Below are positions 25,179 through 35,560 of a stretch of 64,000 nucleotides of DNA, one piece after another. The notes under the pieces are model-generated. The model saw nothing but the letters and a program-made list of their open reading frames with translations, was not told the DNA's origin and made no database searches. The stretch spans positions 1 to 64,000 of the forward strand of contig JAAYBV010000038.1 in NCBI GenBank assembly GCA_012744475.1, given 5' to 3'. The DNA comes from Phycisphaerae bacterium (GTDB taxonomy: Bacteria; Planctomycetota; Phycisphaerae; Sedimentisphaerales; Anaerobacaceae). Position numbers and translations under genes: made by a program. The number at the start of each line of letters is the position of its first letter. Positions within the stretch are counted from its first letter, which is position 1.

Positions 25179-26075
25179 TCAACTGCCATTCGCGCCCGGC
25201 CAGTCGGGACGCTGGAGACACACGTCGAAGAGTTCACAGGATTCGCAACCCGAGCGGTGGCGGCCGGTGCAGTCGTCGAGGATGCCGATGCGAGACAGCG
25301 AGAAATCGTATTTGACCGGATCGGCCGGCGCGATGGTGGCGAAACCCTCCGTGACCTGCACGGCGGTCGATTGCGAGATCGTGTTGCTGTCGTGCAGACC
25401 CAGGATGCGGCAGAGGCGGGCCATGTGCACATCGAGCGGCACGATCAGTTTCGCGCGGGCGAGGCTCTTCCACAGTCCCGGATCGACGTCGTCGGACCGG
25501 ACCATCCATCGCAGGAACAGGTGCAGCCTCTTGCTGGCGCTGCCCCGGCTGGGACTGGCCAGCAGGTACATCAACCCCCGGCTGACCTGGCCGCCGTGCT
25601 TGCGGGCATAGGCATCGGTCAGACGGTCGCAGAACCTCGCCAGCGCAGGCAGAACGTTCCGTTCCTTCGGATCGAAACCCTCGACGAAGAACGATTCGAT
25701 GCTCCCGTGCTGGCGAAGCACCGGACGCAGCAGTTCCAGCAGGTCGCCCAAATCCTCGGCGGTCGTGAAGCGGTGCTTGAACCCGGCCAAACGCGCTCGA
25801 CGCGACGGCGAGAAGTTCATCACGAAATCGTATGGCCCGCAATCCATGCGTGCGAACAGATCGTTCAGACTGCGTTGAATCTGCTGCACGCGACCGTAAG
25901 CCAGGGCCGCCGCGAGGAAGGAGGCGACCTCCGCATCCTGCCGCCGGCCGAACCGATGAGCGAATTGAAGAGGGTCGGCGCCGATGAGCCGGCGATGGTT
26001 GTACCGCGTGTGGACCCGTTCGAGGATATTTGCCAGGACCTCGGCTCGTGGAGGCGACGCGAGCGAGGCGGTCAT
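25179..26075 (-). CDS. TIGR02757 (DUF2400) family protein
   Basis: 298 residues, helical, cytosolic. It fits the TIGR02757 family by YNHRRLIGADPLQFAHRF, AAALAYGRVQQIQRSL, KRLHLFLRWMVRSDDVDPGLW, LIVPLDVHMARLCRILGL and the C-terminal cysteine cluster CESCELFDVC, which could bind metal. The family is widespread but has no firm function; part of it recalls HhH-type DNA glycosylase folds. The ATG overlaps the cheD stop by 4 nt, so the two are translationally coupled. Confidence 0.85.
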   Translation of the reverse strand: MTASLASPPRAEVLANILERVHTRYNHRRLIGADPLQFAHRFGRRQDAEVASFLAAALAYGRVQQIQRSLNDLFARMDCGPYDFVMNFSPSRRARLAGFKHRFTTAEDLGDLLELLRPVLRQHGSIESFFVEGFDPKERNVLPALARFCDRLTDAYARKHGGQVSRGLMYLLASPSRGSASKRLHLFLRWMVRSDDVDPGLWKSLARAKLIVPLDVHMARLCRILGLHDSNTISQSTAVQVTEGFATIAPADPVKYDFSLSRIGILDDCTGRHRSGCESCELFDVCLQRPDWPGANGS

Positions 26076-26569
26076 TCGGCCCTCTGCGGCATCTTCTTAC
26101 GCGGGATGTCGCCCGCGAACCGGCATTCGATTTCGCCGGTCTGGGTGTTGAACCGGACGCGCCGGCCGCGTGTGCCGCCGACCTCCTGGCGGACGACGCG
26201 GATGCCGGCGGCCTTCAGGACCTCCAGGGCCGCCGCGACATTGCCCTGCCCGATGCTCCCGTCGGCATTCGGGGTCTTCAGGACCGCCGCGCCGCCGAAG
26301 ATGCTGGCCTGATAGTGGCGCGGCTCGGCGTCGATCTGCAGCATGGCGTTGACGATCTGTCGGGTCGCACTGGTCCCATAGGTACCGATCTCCGGGTCGG
26401 AAGCATCCTTGGGCCGGTCCCGAAGGAAGTGATTCATCGCTCCGAACCCCTCCTTGGCATTGTACAGACAGACGGTGACGCAGGAGCCAACGAGGGTCTC
26501 GGTCATCACGGGCCGGCGGGACGCGTAGAACTGGCCCGGCCGCAGGAATTTTCGCAGCAACGCAGTCAC
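26072..26569 (-). CDS. cheD: Chemoreceptor glutamine deamidase CheD
   Basis: 165 residues. The CheD fold is recognised by VGSCVTVCLYN with the catalytic cysteine C30, GAMNHFLRD with H47, and FGGAAVLKTPNADGSIGQGN. The enzyme deamidates glutamines of methyl-accepting chemotaxis proteins and can pair with CheC. No other chemotaxis gene lies in the window. It sits between the ABC ATPase (25 nt upstream) and the TIGR02757 gene (4-nt overlap), in line with the kor genes. Confidence 0.9.
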   Translation of the reverse strand: MTALLRKFLRPGQFYASRRPVMTETLVGSCVTVCLYNAKEGFGAMNHFLRDRPKDASDPEIGTYGTSATRQIVNAMLQIDAEPRHYQASIFGGAAVLKTPNADGSIGQGNVAAALEVLKAAGIRVVRQEVGGTRGRRVRFNTQTGEIECRFAGDIPRKKMPQRAE

Positions 26570-26594
26570 AGGTCTTGCAGGCCCCCAGAAAAGA

Positions 26595-27398
26595 TCATCC
26601 CAAGTCGGCGGAGCGGACGCTGGCGAGGAACCGCTCGCCGCTCCTGATCACCTCGACACGACAGTCGAACAAGGCCGTCAGGTGGGCCGAAGTCAGCAGA
26701 TCGTCGGGCGTGCCCTGGCCGACCACCCGGCCGCCCTTCATCAACACGATCTGGTCAACCGCAGCCGGCAGCTCGTCCAGATGATGCGACACGATCACCA
26801 CCGTCGGCGGCCGGCTCCGCGCCAGCAGCCGGTCGAGGACAGCGACGCAGGCCGCACGCGAACCGATGTCCAATCCTACCGTCGGCTCGTCGAGAAGCAA
26901 GATCTTAGCGTTCGAGACCATCGCCCGGGCCAGAAGCGTCTTCATCTGCTCGCCGGAAGACAGGTCGCCGTAGGCCCGCTCGCCGATCTCACTGAGGCCG
27001 ACCGACACCATCTCTTCGTCCACGCGGCGCCACTGGCTCTGATCGACGTCGCGATGCGGAGGCAACACGATCGTCCCGAACAGCCCCGTGGCCACAACGT
27101 CGCGCACACACATCCGGTCGTCGAACTTTGGCGCCCGCGAAGGCTCAATCAGTCCGATCCGGCTGCGGACATCGGCGAGGTTGACTCGCCCATAGGTGCG
27201 GCCGTCCACGCTGACGACGCCCGTCGAAGGCCAGAGGTAGCCGGCCAGCACCGCCATCAGCGCCGATTTGCCCGATCCGTTGGGCCCGAGGATCGCGCAA
27301 CAACTGCCCGCCTCGACACTCAGGCTGATCTCGGCGAGAATGACGTTGTCCCTTCGGGTGACCCCGACGTTCTTCAGTTCTATCGCGTTGCGACTCAA
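26595..27398 (-). CDS. ABC transporter ATP-binding protein
   Basis: 267 residues with a complete ATPase set: Walker A GPNGSGKS, Q-loop region GLIEPSRAPKF (Q not obvious), signature LSSGEQ, Walker B ILLLDEPT and switch His in VIVSHHLDELPA. Overall it resembles the ModF/iron-siderophore type of cytosolic ATPase. No permease or binding protein is adjacent, so its partner is elsewhere or it acts without one. It starts 19 nt after korB and is probably transcribed with it. Confidence 0.88.
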   Translation of the reverse strand: MSRNAIELKNVGVTRRDNVILAEISLSVEAGSCCAILGPNGSGKSALMAVLAGYLWPSTGVVSVDGRTYGRVNLADVRSRIGLIEPSRAPKFDDRMCVRDVVATGLFGTIVLPPHRDVDQSQWRRVDEEMVSVGLSEIGERAYGDLSSGEQMKTLLARAMVSNAKILLLDEPTVGLDIGSRAACVAVLDRLLARSRPPTVVIVSHHLDELPAAVDQIVLMKGGRVVGQGTPDDLLTSAHLTALFDCRVEVIRSGERFLASVRSADLG

Positions 27399-27417
27399 AG
27401 CCAGACCCAGGCCACCG

Positions 27418-28284
27418 TCAGCCAGCCCTCCGGAACGTCTCGATCAGCGCCGCGAGTTTCCCGGCGTCCACGTCCCGTTCGCAAAGCGGACGCGGATCAT
27501 CGCGATACATCTGCGTGTTCTCTTCGAAGCTGCTCTTGGGATTGACGTAGAAGACGCCGAGAGGCAGCCGGTCGGTCTCCGTCGCCTTGGCAAAGGCCGC
27601 TATGCGGTCCGACGGATCGTGCGAATCGTCCAGGTAGTACACGTGGTCCTTGAACCACTGGTACGTGTTGAGCTTGTTGAACGTCACGCACGGCTGGAAG
27701 ATGTCCACCAGCGCGTAGCCCTTGTGCCGGATGGCCCGCTTGAGGATCTCTCTGGTCTGCTCGCGGTCGCCCGCGTTGGCCCGCGCAACGAAGCTCGCGT
27801 CCAGCGCAATGGCCACCGCCAGCGGATTGAACGGTTTGAGAATCACGCCGGCCACCTGGACGGGCGTCTTGAATCCGCGCCGGCTCGTGGGCGACGCCTG
27901 GCCCTTCGTCAGGCCGTAAACCATATTGTCGTGTACGATGTTGGTAATGTCGGGATTGCGGCGGATGCAATGGATGAAATGGTTGCCGCCCTCGCCATAC
28001 ATGTCCCCGTCGCCGCTCTCGGCGATCACCGTCAGCTTCGGATTGACCGCCTTGATCGCGGTGGCCGGAGGCAGCGCCCGGCCGTGCAGACCGTTGAAGA
28101 AATGGCACTTGAGATAGTGCGGAATCTTGGCCGCCTGCCCGATCCCCGAGACCATCACGAGTTGTTTCGGATCGATCGCCAACTCCGTGAGCGCCTCCTT
28201 CAGCGTCTTGAGGATGGGATAGTTGCCACATCCCGGACACCAGGCAATGTCGATGTCACCCATCTCGAAAACATCTGTCGCCAT
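27418..28284 (-). CDS. korB: 2-oxoacid:ferredoxin oxidoreductase, beta subunit
   Basis: 288 residues. TPP-binding subunit of the two-subunit 2-oxoacid:ferredoxin oxidoreductase type: [14 protein letters not shown] at the start, [15 protein letters not shown], and the TPP/Mg motif [20 protein letters not shown] with [15 protein letters not shown]. It decarboxylates a 2-oxoacid (2-oxoglutarate, pyruvate or a branched-chain acid; the sequence does not decide) and reduces ferredoxin. It follows korA by 29 nt. An oxygen-sensitive, anaerobic or microaerobic metabolism is implied. Confidence 0.9.
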   Translation of the reverse strand: MATDVFEMGDIDIAWCPGCGNYPILKTLKEALTELAIDPKQLVMVSGIGQAAKIPHYLKCHFFNGLHGRALPPATAIKAVNPKLTVIAESGDGDMYGEGGNHFIHCIRRNPDITNIVHDNMVYGLTKGQASPTSRRGFKTPVQVAGVILKPFNPLAVAIALDASFVARANAGDREQTREILKRAIRHKGYALVDIFQPCVTFNKLNTYQWFKDHVYYLDDSHDPSDRIAAFAKATETDRLPLGVFYVNPKSSFEENTQMYRDDPRPLCERDVDAGKLAALIETFRRAG

Positions 28285-28313
28285 GAGGACCCCACAAGAT
28301 TGATTATTGATTA

Positions 28314-30044
28314 TTACCGATTGCCAATTTCGGTGAGTCCTTCGACCACATCTTCGACCGTAAAACCGAGGCCGTCGTACTTGACCAGGGCCTCGTCCAC
28401 GTCCACGCCCGCGTGCAGGCGGATCAGCTTGCGGAACTGTCCCGTCGCGTTGCCCTCGACCACGACCGTCCTGCGGGCCTTGCGGATGAGGTCGGCCGTG
28501 CTCGGGTGCAGCGGATACACCTGGCTGTAATGCAGCATCGCGGTGTCGGTCCGGCCCATCTCGGCCAGAGCCTCTCGAACGATGTGGTACGTCGAGCCCC
28601 AGCAGATCACGAGTCTCTTGTAGTTCTTCGGCCCGATCAGCTCCGGTCGAACGACGTCCTTCCTGAGCGCTTCGCCTTTGGCCAGACGCTTGTCGACCAT
28701 GGCCACGCGCACGTTGAGGTCTTCGGTGATGTGGCCTTCCTCATCGTGCTCGTCGCTGTCGACGGCGACAAGGCCATCCCCATAACCCGGGATGCCGCGA
28801 GGAGAAATCCCGTTCTTCGTCAGCTCGTAGCGGCGGTAGTCCCGCGTGGTCTTGACGATGTGCCTTTCGGCCTTCGTCTTCGACAGATCAAACCCTTTGA
28901 AGTTGTAGTAGGAATCGATCAGATACTCGTCGGTCAGGATAAACGCGGGGACCTGGTGCTTGTCGGCAAGGTTGAACGCCCTCTGCGTCAGATAGAAGGC
29001 CTGTTCGAGCGTTCCGGGCGCGAAGAGGATTCGCGGGAACTCACCATGCCCGGCGTAGAGGGCCAATTCGAGGTCCGCCTGCTCCGTCCGCGTGGGCAGG
29101 CCCGTGGCTGGTCCCGGCCGCTGGGCCAGGTGGATCACCACGGGGCATTCGAGCATACCCGCCAGGCTCACGCCTTCGGTCATCAGGGCAAAGCCGCCGC
29201 CGGAGGTGGTCACCAGGGCGCGGGCGCCGGCGTACGCCGCGCCGATCGCCATATTGACCGCCGCGATCTCGTCCTCCGCCTGCTCGGCCAGGACACCCTG
29301 CTCGAGGCCATGTTGGGCGAGAAAGGTCAGCACGTTGGTCGACGGCGACATCGGATAAGACGAAACGAAGTTGCAGCCGCCCGCGATCGCGCCGAGCCCG
29401 ACCGCTTCGGCGCCGCTGAGCAGCATCTCGTCCGCAACCTTGGGGCTCGGTTTGAAGGTCAGCTTCAGCCCATCCGGGACATCGAGCCTGCCGACCGCAT
29501 CGTAGCCGGCCTGCACCGCCTTTACGTTATTGGCGACGATGTCGTCGGTCTTCTTCGCGAAGAACCGCCGGACGTAGGCGACGACCGCGTCCAGATCGAG
29601 CCCGAGCAGGCCCGCGATCGCGCCGACCGCCACCACGTTCGAGTAGATCTTGCCGCCGATATCGGAAGCAATCTGGGTGAACGGAACAGCCAGGAATCGA
29701 TGCGATTCGACGTCATCGTCGCCGACCACCTCGCGCTCGCCGACGAGCACCGTCTCGGGCGAGAGCCTTTCGGCGACATGGGCGACGGCGCCCTCGTTCA
29801 GGGGCACGAGAATATCCATGCGGCTGACCGGCGCCGCGACGCGCCTGCCGCAGACGCGGATCGTCGTCGAATTGGCGCCACCCCGCACGCGGGACATGTA
29901 CTCCTTCGTGGCAAAAACGTGGTAGCCGGCGGCTTTCAGGATGCGCGTCACCAGATGCTCGACCGTCTGCACGCCCTGTCCGGCCTGCCCGCACAGGACG
30001 ATGGACACGTCCTGCTTCTTCGCTGCCTGCTGCGTACCCCTCAT
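28314..30044 (-). CDS. korA: 2-oxoacid:ferredoxin oxidoreductase, alpha subunit with fused gamma domain
   Basis: 576 residues. Residues 1-190 are the gamma-type domain ([33 protein letters not shown]). The alpha domain follows ([52 protein letters not shown]). A gamma-alpha fusion is typical of the KGOR-like two-subunit enzymes. With korB it forms the complete enzyme; the iron-sulphur cluster cysteines of the larger PFOR type are absent here. GAGGA lies about 8 nt upstream of the ATG. A good promoter lies about 100 nt upstream. Confidence 0.9.
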   Translation of the reverse strand: MRGTQQAAKKQDVSIVLCGQAGQGVQTVEHLVTRILKAAGYHVFATKEYMSRVRGGANSTTIRVCGRRVAAPVSRMDILVPLNEGAVAHVAERLSPETVLVGEREVVGDDDVESHRFLAVPFTQIASDIGGKIYSNVVAVGAIAGLLGLDLDAVVAYVRRFFAKKTDDIVANNVKAVQAGYDAVGRLDVPDGLKLTFKPSPKVADEMLLSGAEAVGLGAIAGGCNFVSSYPMSPSTNVLTFLAQHGLEQGVLAEQAEDEIAAVNMAIGAAYAGARALVTTSGGGFALMTEGVSLAGMLECPVVIHLAQRPGPATGLPTRTEQADLELALYAGHGEFPRILFAPGTLEQAFYLTQRAFNLADKHQVPAFILTDEYLIDSYYNFKGFDLSKTKAERHIVKTTRDYRRYELTKNGISPRGIPGYGDGLVAVDSDEHDEEGHITEDLNVRVAMVDKRLAKGEALRKDVVRPELIGPKNYKRLVICWGSTYHIVREALAEMGRTDTAMLHYSQVYPLHPSTADLIRKARRTVVVEGNATGQFRKLIRLHAGVDVDEALVKYDGLGFTVEDVVEGLTEIGNR

Positions 30045-30147
30045 TCGGTCATCCTCGATTCATCCGACTCGATCGCCCGGCGAGATCACAAGCCGCCCAT
30101 CTTACCCATCCACCTGAGACCTCGCACATGCCGGCGTTGCCAGCGGT

Positions 30148-30175
30148 ATTATGATGCACGACCGAACGGTGTCAA
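30148..30175 (-). promoter_or_regulatory. Sigma-70-type promoter for korAB and downstream genes
   Basis: Read on the minus strand: TTGACA, 16 nt, CATAAT. The predicted start near 30141 gives a leader of about 97 nt before korA. It lies just past the stop of the upstream gene. Confidence 0.6.
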
Positions 30176-30179
30176 TGGT

Positions 30180-32288
30180 TCAGTGTTTCGGAGGAATCGC
30201 CAGGAGGATTTCCCGCAACTCCTGCGGTTTTGTCACCGGCTGCTGGCAGGCGTGGTCCCGGCAGACATACGCGGCGGCGTGTCCGTCGATGGGCCCCAGG
30301 CCGTCCACGAAGGGAGCCACCTCCTCGACGGCCCGGCCCTCAGGGCCGAACGGGTGGACCAGGAGCACGGCGTTGGGCAGAAAGTGACGGCGGACTTCGT
30401 CCAGCAGAGCATCGGTCTGGGCCTGCTGCTGCGACGCGGCGATGACAATCTCCTGGCTCGGTCCGAGCACAAAACACAGCGCGGTCAACATGGTGGTCAG
30501 TGCGGTCGGCGACTCGACCATGGGGATGGAGAAGGCATCCAGCACCCGCCGGGCCTGCGTCGCATGGCGTTCGTCGCCAGTGAGCTTCGCCAAGCGGAGC
30601 AACGCCATGGCCGCGGCGGAATTGCCGCTGGGAACGGCACCGTCGTGGAACGGCTTTTCGCGCACGATCAGGGGTTGGCCATCACCTGCGGCCAGGAAGA
30701 ACCCGCCAGACTGATTGTCCCCGAAGAGATCCATCATCCCGTCGGCCAAGCTTGCCGCCTCCCGCAGCCATCGTGCATCGAACGTCGCCTGATACAGATC
30801 GACCAGACCGCCGATCAGGTATGCATAGTCGTCGAGGAACCCCTTTTCGACGGCCCGCCCGCCTCGGAAGTACCGCATCACCCGGCCCTCCACACGGAGC
30901 GCTTCGAGCACGAATCGGGCCGCCCTCTCGGCCGCCGTGACGTATCGCAACTCGTCCAGCACGGCGCCACCACAGGCCATCGCAGAAATCATCAATCCGT
31001 TCCAGCCCGTGATGATCTTGTCGTCCCGGTGCGGACGCGGCCTGGCGCCGCGGTGTTGCAGAAGCATCTCGCGGGCGTCGGCCATTTCGTCTTCGATCTC
31101 TTCCGGCGCGCCCGTCCAACCGTTATCGGCGTTCCGTTGCAAACGCGTAAGGTGCAGGATGTTCCTTCCGTTCTCGAAGTTGCCTTTATTCGTAATTCCA
31201 TAGCGTTCACAGAAGAGCGTGGCCTGGCGTTGCGAGAGGATCGATTCGATCTCGGCCTGTGTCCAGACATAGAAGGCGCCTTCCCTGCCCTCGCTGTCGG
31301 CGTCCTCGGCGGCGTAGAACGCGCCGCCACTGTCGGTCAGGTCACGCAGCACGTAGTCGAAGACCCCGCGCGCCAACGATGTGTATCGCTCGCGGCCCGT
31401 CGCCTGGAACGCCTGAACGTAGACATGGCCCAGCAATGCCTGATCGTACAGCATCTTCTCGAAGTGCGGCACCCGCCATTGCCGATCGGTCGCGTAGCGG
31501 TGGAAGCCGCCGCCAAGGTGGTCGTGGATGCCTCCGGCGGCCATGGCGTCCAGCGTCGCGGTGACCATGCGCATGGCCTCCTCGTCACCCGTGCGGTGCG
31601 CGTAGCTCAACAGAAACGCGAGCGTGCCGGGCTGCGGAAACTTGGGCGCATCGCCGAACCCGCCGTGTGACTCGTCGAAGGAGCGGGACAACGCCGCAAA
31701 GGCTCTCTCCGCCGCGTCGGCCGTGCGTGTAGCGGTTGGGACCTTCAGCGAACCTGTCATCTCGAGTTTTATCAGCGAGTCGGTGACCTTCTGCGCCGAT
31801 TCGAGCAACTTCCGTCGCTTGTCGCGCCAGGCCTGGGCGATGGCCAGAAGGACTTGCTGAAAACTGGGTCGGCCGTACATGCTGGTCGGCGGAAAGTACG
31901 TCCCGCCGTAGAAAGGCCTGCCATCTGGGGTCAGGAACGCTGAGAGGGGCCACCCTCCTGAGCCGGTCATCATCTGGACCGCTTTCATATAGGCTTCGTC
32001 GACGTCGGGCCTCTCCTCGCGATCCACCTTGATGCAGACGAAGTGGTTGTTGAGTATGGCCGCCGTCGCCTCGTCCTCGAAGCTCTCTCGCTCCATGACG
32101 TGACACCAATGACACGTGGAGTAGCCGATCGAAAGAAACACCGGCTTGTCGCGCCGGACGGCGCTGGCGAAGGCCTCCTCCCCCCACGGGTACCAGTCTA
32201 CGGGGTTCCGCGCGTGCTGGAGCAGATAGGGGCTGGTCTGGTGCGCCAGCCGATTGGCACCCCTGGCAGCACGTGGTCCTGCGGTCAT
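30180..32288 (-). CDS. Thioredoxin-fold protein of the SPATA20/YyaL family
   Basis: 702 residues. An N-terminal thioredoxin-like domain ([21 protein letters not shown], in two parts, then [16 protein letters not shown] with CHWC) is followed by an (alpha/alpha)6 barrel like those of glycan epimerases and hydrolases ([40 protein letters not shown]). The family is conserved from bacteria to man but its reaction is not settled. No signal peptide, so cytosolic. The gene begins about 40 nt after the ferritin-like gene on the same strand, with a degenerate palindrome between them. Confidence 0.88.
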   Translation of the reverse strand: MTAGPRAARGANRLAHQTSPYLLQHARNPVDWYPWGEEAFASAVRRDKPVFLSIGYSTCHWCHVMERESFEDEATAAILNNHFVCIKVDREERPDVDEAYMKAVQMMTGSGGWPLSAFLTPDGRPFYGGTYFPPTSMYGRPSFQQVLLAIAQAWRDKRRKLLESAQKVTDSLIKLEMTGSLKVPTATRTADAAERAFAALSRSFDESHGGFGDAPKFPQPGTLAFLLSYAHRTGDEEAMRMVTATLDAMAAGGIHDHLGGGFHRYATDRQWRVPHFEKMLYDQALLGHVYVQAFQATGRERYTSLARGVFDYVLRDLTDSGGAFYAAEDADSEGREGAFYVWTQAEIESILSQRQATLFCERYGITNKGNFENGRNILHLTRLQRNADNGWTGAPEEIEDEMADAREMLLQHRGARPRPHRDDKIITGWNGLMISAMACGGAVLDELRYVTAAERAARFVLEALRVEGRVMRYFRGGRAVEKGFLDDYAYLIGGLVDLYQATFDARWLREAASLADGMMDLFGDNQSGGFFLAAGDGQPLIVREKPFHDGAVPSGNSAAAMALLRLAKLTGDERHATQARRVLDAFSIPMVESPTALTTMLTALCFVLGPSQEIVIAASQQQAQTDALLDEVRRHFLPNAVLLVHPFGPEGRAVEEVAPFVDGLGPIDGHAAAYVCRDHACQQPVTKPQELREILLAIPPKH

Positions 32289-32300
32289 GGACGCCCCCCT

Positions 32301-32328
32301 GTACGAGCCAATGTCGATTCGCCCCTGC
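32301..32328. repeat. 28-nt palindromic repeat, degenerate copy 5
   Basis: Only the right half (GATTCGCCCCTGC) is well kept; the left half is GTACGAGCCAAT. It ends 2 nt before the stop of the ferritin-like gene. Confidence 0.45.
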
Positions 32329-32330
32329 CG

Positions 32331-32822
32331 TTACGTGATTTGTTCCAACGACTGGACGAGGATGCGAACGTGCTTCATCTCCTCCTGGATGACCTCTTCT
32401 ATCGTCCGGCGGTCGATCTCCTGCGGGACAAAATCCTTCAATCCGGTGTAGTAGACGATCGAGTCCTTCTCCTTCTCGATGGCCAGCCTCAGGACGTCGG
32501 CCTTGCTCTCGTTGCCGGTAAGCTCCTGGGTCGGGTCGGGCTGGATCCCGAAGACCGCCAGTCCCGCCATCGCCCGCGCGTCGGGCATGTCGATCCGGTT
32601 GGGTTCGATCTGTCCGAGCTTCCAGTGCTCGGCGGCCAAGCGCTCGCGCATCTGCCGGAACACCTCGATGTGCTTGCTTTCCCATTGGGCCAGTTGAACC
32701 AGGAGCGTGCTGATGCTCGGATCGTCGCACAGACCCGCCGCCCGGCGGTAGAATTTCACCCCGTTTCGCTCGATCTTCTCGGCGATTTCGAGCACCTCGT
32801 AGCCGCTCATTTCCACGTCCAT
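32331..32822 (-). CDS. Ferritin-like / rubrerythrin-type diiron protein
   Basis: 163 residues, four-helix bundle. Likely diiron ligands lie in EIAEKIERNGVKFY, WESKHIEVF (ExxH), IEKEKDSIVYY and IQEEMKHVRIL (ExxxH). A C-terminal rubredoxin domain is missing, so it is a ferritin-like rather than a full rubrerythrin. A role in peroxide or iron handling is likely. The start ATG 32822 has GGGAG 8 nt upstream; an ATG 14 codons earlier lacks a site. Confidence 0.82.
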   Translation of the reverse strand: MDVEMSGYEVLEIAEKIERNGVKFYRRAAGLCDDPSISTLLVQLAQWESKHIEVFRQMRERLAAEHWKLGQIEPNRIDMPDARAMAGLAVFGIQPDPTQELTGNESKADVLRLAIEKEKDSIVYYTGLKDFVPQEIDRRTIEEVIQEEMKHVRILVQSLEQIT

Positions 32823-32944
32823 CGCTCTGACTCCCACATCCGAACCGGCCCCGGTGCCCGACAAGACTCCCGCGCACCGCCCATTCTATCAGCTCTTTAT
32901 AGGCCGCCAAGGCCCGCCCGGTTCAGAAATGCGCCGGTTGCCTC

Positions 32945-32973
32945 TGGTCAAATCGCCCCCAGTCTGGTAGACT
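32945..32973 (+). promoter_or_regulatory. Possible promoter for comEC
   Basis: TGGTCA, 17 nt, TAGACT with TG two bases before it (extended -10). It lies 13 nt before the ATG at 32986, so the leader would be very short. Confidence 0.35.
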
Positions 32974-32985
32974 ATCGATATCACT

Positions 32986-35556
32986 ATGGACGAGATTCGG
33001 AGAAGGTTGGCCCTTATCGAGGCGCAGCTCAGCGGGCAGAGTCTGCACGCGCGACTGATCGACACTGCCGGTTTGTTCTTTCCAGCGGTCGGTCTCATGG
33101 CGGGAATTGTCGCGGGCGACAGGATGACGCCATGGCTCGCCCGGGCCGATCCGGCGGCCTGGCTTGGCGTAGAAGTCCTATTGGCAGCGGCCTTCTGCGT
33201 CGGGATGGCCTGCACGCATCGGCGTCTGCGGCCCTCCGTCGCGGCGTGGGGCGCGCTGCTCTGCTTTCTGGCGCTTGGCGCCGTCCGCCTGGGCGCCTAT
33301 CAGACGGCCAGCGGCAACGACATTCGTCACTTCGTGGGCACCGAGCGGGTCCTGGCGACCGTACGTGGACGTATTCTCACAAAGCCACTGCGCATCCGGG
33401 AGGACTGGTGCTTTGCCGAGCTGACGTTTACCGATCCACCTACAGCCTTCTACATGAAAGTAGACCAGATCAAGACCGGCAGCGGCTGGGTGGACGTGTG
33501 CGGCGTCGTGCGCACGCAAATCGAGGAACCAACACTGCGTCTGAGAGCCGGCGACGCCATCCAGGCCTACTGCTGGCTGTATCGATTCGCCAAGCCGAGG
33601 AACCCGGGGCAGTTCGATCTGGCCGCACACCTGGCCCGCCGCAACATCTATGTCGGCGCCTCGGTCCCTTCGGCAGATGCCATCGAGCGACGTGACACCC
33701 GTCGTGCGAACTTGCCGGCCCGCCTGCATGCGCAATTCAGCCAGGGCGCTTCGGCGGCACTGCTGTGCGGCTCGGCGTCCGCGGACGACCCTCATGGCCT
33801 GGCGGAGGCTCTGCTGCTGGGCAACCGGGACCGTATCGACCGGCGCACCTACGAGGCATTTCGCCAAACGGGCCTGCTCCATATCGTCAGCCTCTCCGGG
33901 ATGCACCTGGCCATCTTCGCCGGGGCGATCTGGTGGTTGGGCAAGATGGCCGGCCTGATGAAGCCGGGACGCGCGGCCCTGTGCGCCGTCGCCACCGCCG
34001 CGTTCCTGCTGACCGTCCCGGCGCGGGCGCCCACCGTTCGCGCGGCGATCATCGTCTGGGCCTTCTGCGCCGCCGCCCTGGCATGCCGTCGCACCAGCGC
34101 TCTGAACGCCTTGTGTCTGGCCGCGATCGTCCTGCTGCTGATCCGACCGACCCAGTTGTTCGAGGCGGACTGGCAGTTGTCGTTTGCGGCTGTGGCGGGG
34201 ATTCTCGCACTGACCGGCCCTATCGAGCTTTTCATCCACGACCTCACACGCAACTGGTTTCACTGGCAGGACATGTCCCTGGGCTGGCCCTCGCGCGCGA
34301 TCAAGCGGATCGGCAGTAGTTCAATCGGGCTTCTCGCAGCCGGCACAGGTGCCTGGCTCGGCGGTGCGGGGATTCTGCTATACCACTTCGGGACGGTCAC
34401 GCCGCTGGCCAGCCTTTGGACGGTGCTGGTTTCTCCCCTGGTGTCCGTAATCCTGCTGGCGGGATTCCTCAAGATCGCTCTGTTCTTCCTCCTGCCGACC
34501 TTGGCCGCTATTCTCGGGGTCGTCTTGACCGTCATCACGGACCTGTTCGTTCGTATCGTGGTACTTCTGAGCTGCCTGAATGCCAACACGATTCTGGTCG
34601 GGCGCGTCACGGCGGGGCTTGTCGTGGCTTACTACGGGCTGGTGCTCATCGCCCGCTTCGGGTGCGTTCGCCGGGCTTACCTGAAGCAGGTCCTGTGCGC
34701 CGTGCTGGCCATTCTCCTGCTCGCGTGGATCGGCACGATCAAGTGGAGCCGCACCCACCGAGACCATCTGCAAATGACCTGCCTGGACGTGGGGCACGGC
34801 CAGGCGATCGTCATCCAACTGCCCGGCACGAAGACCATCCTCTTCGACGCCGGTTCCATGCACCACCGGGACATCGGATCACGCATCGTAATGCCCTTCC
34901 TCAACTCCGTGGGCATCGCGGAACTCGAAGCCATCATCGTCAGTCACGGCGACATCGACCACGTCAACGGAATCCCAGAGATTGTAGATGGCTGCACGAT
35001 CCGTCACGTGTATGCTCACGAAGCATTCTGTGCCCAGGCCCTGAGCGGCGCGACGGTGCGGCTGCTAATCGAATCCCTGGGTGCCGGAGGCCATCAGATA
35101 GAGCGGCTACCGGCGGCCCTCGATGCCGGAGCGGCCACGATTCGCCCGCTCTGGCCTCCCGGCGACCGGTCGGGCACGCAGGAATTGAGCGACAACGACC
35201 GTTCCCTGGTTCTGCTGATCGAATTCGCGGGCGCGAAGATTCTCCTGTGTTCGGACATCGAGGAGTTCGCCCAGCAGCAGCTTCAGGTCCGATATCCCGA
35301 TCTGAGAGCGGACATTGTGGTCGTTCCGCATCATGGTTCGGCGACCACGCTCGATGAGGGGTTCCTGAAGGGCCTTGGGCCCGCAGTGCAGATTTGCAGT
35401 TGCGACCGAAAGCAGTACGCGCGCAGGGGCCATTCGGCCGAAGAAGAAAATACCGGCGGATTCGCAACCGCTCGGAACGGCGCGATTAGCGTTTGCGTAG
35501 AGAGAAGCGGTATGGTATCAACGGCACGGCAGATTGAACATCCAGAAGGAGATTAG
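32986..35556 (+). CDS. comEC: DNA internalisation protein ComEC/Rec2
   Basis: 856 residues. The order of parts is DUF4131 (about 40-190), the multi-helix Competence channel domain (about 265-560, with TGLLHIVSLSGMHLAIFAG) and the C-terminal metallo-beta-lactamase domain (LDVGHGQAIVIQLPG, SHGDIDHVNGIPEI, VPHHGSATT). ComEC brings single-stranded DNA across the inner membrane; the C-terminal domain probably degrades the other strand. The metal motif is HGDIDH rather than HADxDH. Length and order are complete. The alkaline phosphatase gene follows after 4 nt with its ribosome site inside comEC. Confidence 0.93.
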   Translation: MDEIRRRLALIEAQLSGQSLHARLIDTAGLFFPAVGLMAGIVAGDRMTPWLARADPAAWLGVEVLLAAAFCVGMACTHRRLRPSVAAWGALLCFLALGAVRLGAYQTASGNDIRHFVGTERVLATVRGRILTKPLRIREDWCFAELTFTDPPTAFYMKVDQIKTGSGWVDVCGVVRTQIEEPTLRLRAGDAIQAYCWLYRFAKPRNPGQFDLAAHLARRNIYVGASVPSADAIERRDTRRANLPARLHAQFSQGASAALLCGSASADDPHGLAEALLLGNRDRIDRRTYEAFRQTGLLHIVSLSGMHLAIFAGAIWWLGKMAGLMKPGRAALCAVATAAFLLTVPARAPTVRAAIIVWAFCAAALACRRTSALNALCLAAIVLLLIRPTQLFEADWQLSFAAVAGILALTGPIELFIHDLTRNWFHWQDMSLGWPSRAIKRIGSSSIGLLAAGTGAWLGGAGILLYHFGTVTPLASLWTVLVSPLVSVILLAGFLKIALFFLLPTLAAILGVVLTVITDLFVRIVVLLSCLNANTILVGRVTAGLVVAYYGLVLIARFGCVRRAYLKQVLCAVLAILLLAWIGTIKWSRTHRDHLQMTCLDVGHGQAIVIQLPGTKTILFDAGSMHHRDIGSRIVMPFLNSVGIAELEAIIVSHGDIDHVNGIPEIVDGCTIRHVYAHEAFCAQALSGATVRLLIESLGAGGHQIERLPAALDAGAATIRPLWPPGDRSGTQELSDNDRSLVLLIEFAGAKILLCSDIEEFAQQQLQVRYPDLRADIVVVPHHGSATTLDEGFLKGLGPAVQICSCDRKQYARRGHSAEEENTGGFATARNGAISVCVERSGMVSTARQIEHPEGD

Positions 35557-35560
35557 GCCA

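Noticed and set aside
22785-26312. 1175-codon open frame on the plus strand
   Set aside because: It is antisense to the 23313-25037, 25179-26075 and cheD genes, is rich in Arg/Gly/Ala/His and has no family motif. It is a high-GC shadow frame.
28413-31670. 1085-codon open frame on the plus strand
   Set aside because: Antisense to korA and the YyaL-like gene; composition and lack of motifs show it to be a shadow.
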